Made by a program: the position numbers and the translations under genes
Source: Paludibacteraceae bacterium
GTDB taxonomy: Bacteria > Bacteroidota > Bacteroidia > Bacteroidales > Paludibacteraceae
Assembly: GCA_017447875.1 (NCBI GenBank)
Contig: JAFSMP010000015.1
Span: forward strand, 1-64,000
Length of the DNA: 64,000 nt
Direction of reading: 5' to 3'
The notes under the pieces: generated by a model
What the model was told of the DNA's origin: nothing
The model's input: only the letters and a program-made list of their open reading frames with translations
Database searches by the model: none
Shown here: piece by piece, positions 61,301 to 64,000 of the stretch
Numbering within the stretch: position 1 is the first letter of the stretch
Layout: each line of letters begins with the position of its first letter

Positions 61301-61392
61301 GACATGGAGTCGCCGATGATGTGCACCTTGGCGGCGGAGAGTTGTCCCACTGCGAGGGAAAGCAAAATTGCTAAAAAGAAATGTTTTTTCAT
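58270..61392 (-). CDS. Double acetylesterase: CE12-like plus CE6-like modules, with shared tail
   Basis: 1040 residues from ATG 61392 (signal peptide MKKHFFLAILLSLAVGQLSA). Residues about 22-290: SGNH fold like rhamnogalacturonan acetylesterase CE12 (IIGDSMSSIYGD, FGHND near 124, THTSEAGA near 254). About 300-480: beta module (VVLLDGLYLRG). About 507-790: CE6/sialate-esterase-like (VIITAGQSNTDGRG, CVLWHQGESDR, DLKHFDA). About 830-970: a second copy of the beta module (LVCLNGLYLRG). Tail VLRNGQIFIIRNHEIYTLTG. It would remove acetyl groups from rhamnogalacturonan so lyases can act. In the first module the Asp expected three residues before the catalytic His reads Gly (GTTH). Confidence 0.9.
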   Translation of the reverse strand: MKKHFFLAILLSLAVGQLSAAKVHIIGDSMSSIYGDQSNQASANKDYTDGMRGWGQFFGEYINGMTVQDWAHTGTTAKGFYSSANYWKAVMGITDYNSSGYQTYLLERPYVAGFTAVEAGDYVIITFGHNDQKGGPSSVHNGYKTVTESEYLTYLTRMVNEVKAAGAYPILGTSICRSLWSGNTLTALGRIDAGDAAGEPGNNELNYPLQARQLAASLQIPCLDMNLGSQTIWESCGKSITGAVFFPAGGTTHTSEAGARAVCAWVNNDIASWTAASINGAAIADYQPLIDAMKPNITIPQKSDFASQEAVVTDSIVWRFDNRGYADKDTIATSVVLLDGLYLRGHNTRSSNGSYNRSISVRSGKSTVDFLNEQTTMYARVAAGNFSGIDADATAGIAASNTTTPLFALNTAGQGTLFVSMAPENITTAGRFLKILFNGADSVSIETNTLSSASTPATYQVHASTGGTFFFGATVAYRVYAVKYVPDADDSEDRLHEGGETPAKTRVPVIITAGQSNTDGRGKLETQPAYLTAAVGETGMECVFWSYGNSAGWDYTGGLGAFAPFIPAAEGSNGTTLGRWAYDAIVYYELAQHLAPAHNVYIIKESAGGSSISPACASSGNRHWSVEPSYLDTAGIVGLQPTSSGLDGKALAPALLANARACLATLANQDLDADIRCVLWHQGESDRSPSSAAAQYEQNLRDLITYIRDSLVAITGNTDYATLPFIMGTVSKRSSLYNATIERAQYSLARTMTNVYVIDMQDGTMLSDLKHFDAPSQELYGHRAYNRLCELGLLSDYGITVEDTLPGVPEAQLGIDFGDEQVVTDTTTWTFSAYANGDTIAKSLVCLNGLYLRGYTGSHAIVKKSGAAYTNSSPAGFVSPTSTAGMVVSSANDRCYALNIAYPGTIIAEVQPSNVSNTARRMTLWMNGDTVASKTLGEIAAESESHRTTLRFTTAVAGVVYLTSDNAYYLHSLQYLPKPIPDGGDDELPGEGGGVTTDINAAVDTPQTTKVLRNGQIFIIRNHEIYTLTGIRVATDALLR

Positions 61393-61411
61393 GATTCGTT
61401 GAATTTTGGCG

Positions 61412-61419
61412 CAAAGGTA
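61412..61419 (-). promoter_or_regulatory. -7 box, GCAG class
   Basis: TACCTTTG on the minus strand preceded by AAAGCAG; 20 nt before the acetylesterase start. Upstream TTG element not clear. Confidence 0.7.
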
Positions 61420-61449
61420 CTGCTTTATGCGCGTATAAGCATAGAAAAA

Positions 61450-61476
61450 TGTACATTTTAGCCTAAAATATGTACA
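61450..61476. promoter_or_regulatory. Inverted repeat with TGTACA ends between divergent genes
   Basis: TGTACA at 61450-61455 and 61471-61476, 21 nt apart, with inner arms TTTTAG and CTAAAA. Lies between the divergent acetylesterase and SusC promoters; candidate regulator site related to the elements at 45162 and 57653. Confidence 0.6.
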
Positions 61477-61483
61477 AAAGTAT

Positions 61484-61515
61484 ATTGTAGCATTCAAAAA
61501 AAAGCAGTATCTTTG
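61484..61515 (+). promoter_or_regulatory. Bacteroidota promoter, A-tract/GCAG class
   Basis: ATTG 61484-61487, 20-nt spacer with eight A then GCAG, TATCTTTG 61508-61515; SusC starts 25 nt later. Confidence 0.8.
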
Positions 61516-61540
61516 CACCGTCAAATGAAAATTAACGACC

Positions 61541-64000
61541 ATGAAAAGAGTTTTTCTTATATTGATTTCGTTTTTAGCGGCTCTTTGGAGTCTGCCGGCA
61601 ATGTCTGCCGACCGTGTTGTCAGCGGTCGTGTGTTGGATGATACAGGAGAAGGCGCGATTGCCGCATCCGTGCAGATACCCGGAACATCGGTCGGAACAG
61701 TGACGGACTTGGACGGCGGTTTCGAACTCACTGTGCCGGATAAGACACAGCAGTTACAGATCAGTTATGTCGGCTACCAAACCGAAATGGTCACGCTGGA
61801 CAAGCGGAGGGAGTATATCGTTCACCTCAAGCCGGATGTGATCGCGCTGGACGAGACCGTGGTAGTGGGTTACGGAACTGCCAAGAAATCCAGTATATCG
61901 GGTTCGCTGTCTCGCGTTAAGGCCGATGATTTGGAGGATCGGGTCAGCGCAGCCAATGACATTACCCAAGTGCTGCAAGGTGCGCTTGCCGGTGTGCAAG
62001 TAGTCGGCGCTGACGGAGCTCCGGGTAGCACGATGCAGATTGTCGTCCGCGGTACAGCCAGTATCAACGCCGACGCTACGCCGTTATATGTCGTGGATGG
62101 TGTACCCGTCGAGGATCTGAGCGGTTTGAACCCCAGCGATGTAGAGCGGATTGATGTGCTCAAGGACGCTTCCAGCAGCGCTATCTACGGTTCGCGAGGT
62201 GCTAACGGCGTCGTACTGATCTCCACCAAGACCGCTACCAAAGGTGAGAAACTGAAGGTACAACTGACGACCAACTGGGGTTTGCAGCAAGTAGAACGGA
62301 AAGTGGATGTGATGAACGCGGAAGAATGGATTGCTTACCGCACGCGCTACAACGACGCGCAGTACATCGCCAAATATGGCGCTTTGGGCGCACAGGTGAC
62401 GGATGATTACACCACGCGGCTCCAATATACCGGCAAACATAACAACAAGATGATGAACGATCCTCGTTGGGCGAATGGCGGTAAGGGATTAGATGTCTAT
62501 GACTTGGAGGGAAACGTCCTGCCGCAGTTCCAGCAGGATCTGATGTATATCGACTGGCAGGAGGAGATGTTCCGCCTGGCGCCGATGCAGAACTACCAGC
62601 TCTCGGTGTCGGGTAATAGCGAGAACACGACTTATCGTATCTCCGCCGGTTATATGGGGCAAGAGGGTATTGTGATCAATACCGGTTACCGCAAGTTGAC
62701 TGCGCGCGCGAACGTGGAGACGCGTTTCCTCAAACACCTCGTTTTCTCACTCAACGTAGCTCCGACTTATAGCCATTACCGTGGCAGTAACTCCACAAGC
62801 GGTTCTTCCGGTCAGACCAACGCCGCCTTGCAGCGAGTGCCGGTGGTGGAAGCCGAAGCGGGTGTCAACAGCGGCGCAGAGCCTTATGATCATTACGAAT
62901 GGGCGACCACCAGTATCAGTCCTGTTGCCTATATGAACCAAGTGAAATATGATAAAGAGGATTATGGTTCGAACAACAGCGCAGGCCTGACGTTTGATTT
63001 CTCACCGTGGGTGGAAGGTCTGACATTAGAAGGATTAGGCGCGTTCAATTTCGGTTTCACCGGTTACAACCGTTTTATTCCCAGTTCGGTCACCAAATAC
63101 TGGACGAGCGGCGAAGGGTACTACTCTACTGCTACAACGAGCAAAACTTACAAAATGTCATGGCTGGCGCAAGCGCTGGTTCGCTACAAACGTTCGTTTG
63201 ACAACGGTCACGACGTACAAGCCCTTGCCGGTTTCTCAGCGGAAGAGAACCGCTCCGGCTACACCAATGCCTCCGCTACCCATTTCCCGGACAACAGTAT
63301 CTGGAATTCCTTTAACATGCAGGACGAGACGCTATCCGCATTCTCGACGGGTGTTGGTACCAAGACGCGGCTGCTCTCGGGCTTCGCGCGCGTACAATAT
63401 AATTATAATAACCGCTATATGCTGACAGCTTCGATCCGTGCGGACGGTTCGAGCCGGTTAGGTAGGAACAACCGCTGGGGTTGGTTCCCGGCTGTCAGTG
63501 CAGCATGGAATATCGCCGAGGAGAAGTTCTGGCCCTCCCATAGGGTAGTCAACCAGATGAAAATCCGCGGATCATGGGGTATGAACGGTAACCAACGAAT
63601 TGATGCCACTGCCGCCATGGCGATCTTGGGCAGCGCTAACTACTCGCAGGACGGTTCGCTGGTCAACGGTTTTGCTCCTACCTCCCTGGAAAATGCCCAG
63701 TTAGGTTGGGAAAAGACCAGCAGTTGGGATGTGGGTATAGACATGGCTTTCCTCAATAACCGTATTGTACTCGGTGTGGACTACTACGATAAACTGACTA
63801 CGAGTCTGCTTTACCAAGTGTCTATTCCCGGTGCCTCGGGTATGAGCAAGATATGGGATAACGTAGGTAACATCCGCAACCGCGGTGTGGAAATCGAGTT
63901 AAACGCCACACCGGTAGATACCAAGCTATTCCGATGGACGACCTCGTTCAATGCCGCATACAACCATAACAAGATAGAGAGCTTGGGCGACGACAACACC
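61541..64000 (+). CDS. SusC-type TonB-dependent receptor, 5' part (runs off the window)
   Basis: 820 codons visible without stop. Signal peptide MKRVFLILISFLAALWSLPA, carboxypeptidase-like domain (VVSGRVLDDTGEGAIAASVQ, then GTVTDLDGGFEL) at about 25-95, the SusC signature DETVVVGYGT near 103, plug (TQVLQGALAGVQVVGADGAP, VDGVPVEDLSGLNPSDVERI, SAIYGSRGANGVVLI) and the start of the barrel. SusC proteins import oligosaccharides through the outer membrane with a SusD lipoprotein, expected just beyond the right edge. Context indicates rhamnogalacturonan oligomers as cargo. Confidence 0.95.
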   Translation, partial: MKRVFLILISFLAALWSLPAMSADRVVSGRVLDDTGEGAIAASVQIPGTSVGTVTDLDGGFELTVPDKTQQLQISYVGYQTEMVTLDKRREYIVHLKPDVIALDETVVVGYGTAKKSSISGSLSRVKADDLEDRVSAANDITQVLQGALAGVQVVGADGAPGSTMQIVVRGTASINADATPLYVVDGVPVEDLSGLNPSDVERIDVLKDASSSAIYGSRGANGVVLISTKTATKGEKLKVQLTTNWGLQQVERKVDVMNAEEWIAYRTRYNDAQYIAKYGALGAQVTDDYTTRLQYTGKHNNKMMNDPRWANGGKGLDVYDLEGNVLPQFQQDLMYIDWQEEMFRLAPMQNYQLSVSGNSENTTYRISAGYMGQEGIVINTGYRKLTARANVETRFLKHLVFSLNVAPTYSHYRGSNSTSGSSGQTNAALQRVPVVEAEAGVNSGAEPYDHYEWATTSISPVAYMNQVKYDKEDYGSNNSAGLTFDFSPWVEGLTLEGLGAFNFGFTGYNRFIPSSVTKYWTSGEGYYSTATTSKTYKMSWLAQALVRYKRSFDNGHDVQALAGFSAEENRSGYTNASATHFPDNSIWNSFNMQDETLSAFSTGVGTKTRLLSGFARVQYNYNNRYMLTASIRADGSSRLGRNNRWGWFPAVSAAWNIAEEKFWPSHRVVNQMKIRGSWGMNGNQRIDATAAMAILGSANYSQDGSLVNGFAPTSLENAQLGWEKTSSWDVGIDMAFLNNRIVLGVDYYDKLTTSLLYQVSIPGASGMSKIWDNVGNIRNRGVEIELNATPVDTKLFRWTTSFNAAYNHNKIESLGDDNT

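Overview
The window looks like chromosomal DNA of a Bacteroidota bacterium of the order Bacteroidales, most likely an uncultured gut or rumen lineage. The support is the TAnnTTTG promoters with a TTG-type upstream element exactly 20 nt away, the near absence of Shine-Dalgarno sites, SusC-type and other TonB-dependent receptors, BspA-like leucine-rich-repeat surface proteins, fimbrillin-like lipoproteins, a hybrid two-component system and a short conserved C-terminal tail on eleven exported proteins. No phage, transposase, CRISPR array or rRNA was seen. One tRNA (Ala, GGC) is present.

Layout. 1-452: 5' part of a lipoprotein on the minus strand. 0.6-14.3 kb: plus-strand cluster of large exported surface proteins (three BspA-like LRR proteins, a GLUG protein, a beta-barrel and a large Tyr-rich protein). 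14.3-15.9 kb: Nudix hydrolase and a hemerythrin-LuxR regulator, minus strand. 16-19.6 kb: two more exported proteins with the shared tail. 19.7-31.5 kb: a probable metal-handling locus built as two divergent operons around a palindrome at 25119-25138. Leftward it has a TonB receptor, a DUF4876-like lipoprotein, a DUF6850-like barrel and a His-rich lipoprotein. Rightward it has an ABC ATPase, a membrane subunit, a DUF4857-like protein, a second TonB receptor, an HMA protein and a DcuA/B-type carrier. 31.5-34.8 kb: a cytidylate-kinase-like protein converging on a fused alcohol/aldehyde dehydrogenase with the domain order reversed relative to AdhE. 34.9-38.6 kb: AT-rich unknown genes beside tRNA-Ala, a kinase-like gene, a small basic protein, 11-bp tandem repeats and what looks like a remnant of nqrF.

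38.6-64 kb: a polysaccharide utilisation locus aimed at rhamnogalacturonan/pectin. A leftward operon encodes PL11 lyase, GH28 and a GH105-GH106 fusion. A divergent hybrid two-component regulator follows. A rightward group has two fimbrillin-like lipoproteins, a lectin-like protein and a PL9-like lyase. A leftward group has a double acetylesterase (CE12 plus CE6), a CE4 deacetylase, two exported proteins of unknown role and a 53-residue protein. The 5' part of a SusC gene runs off the right edge. Together these would cut the backbone, remove acetyl groups, release rhamnose and unsaturated galacturonate, and import oligomers.

The most unexpected signal is not a gene. At least 15 places carry short degenerate tandem arrays with a strict 7-bp period (three to seven units), and two more have an 8-bp period. 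Each has its own unit sequence. They lie over stop and start codons at gene junctions or in frame inside linkers, including the junction of the fused dehydrogenase. A second pattern is that promoters fall into two classes: A-tract plus GCAG before the -7 box for most exported proteins, and a T-tract for mainly cytoplasmic or regulatory genes.
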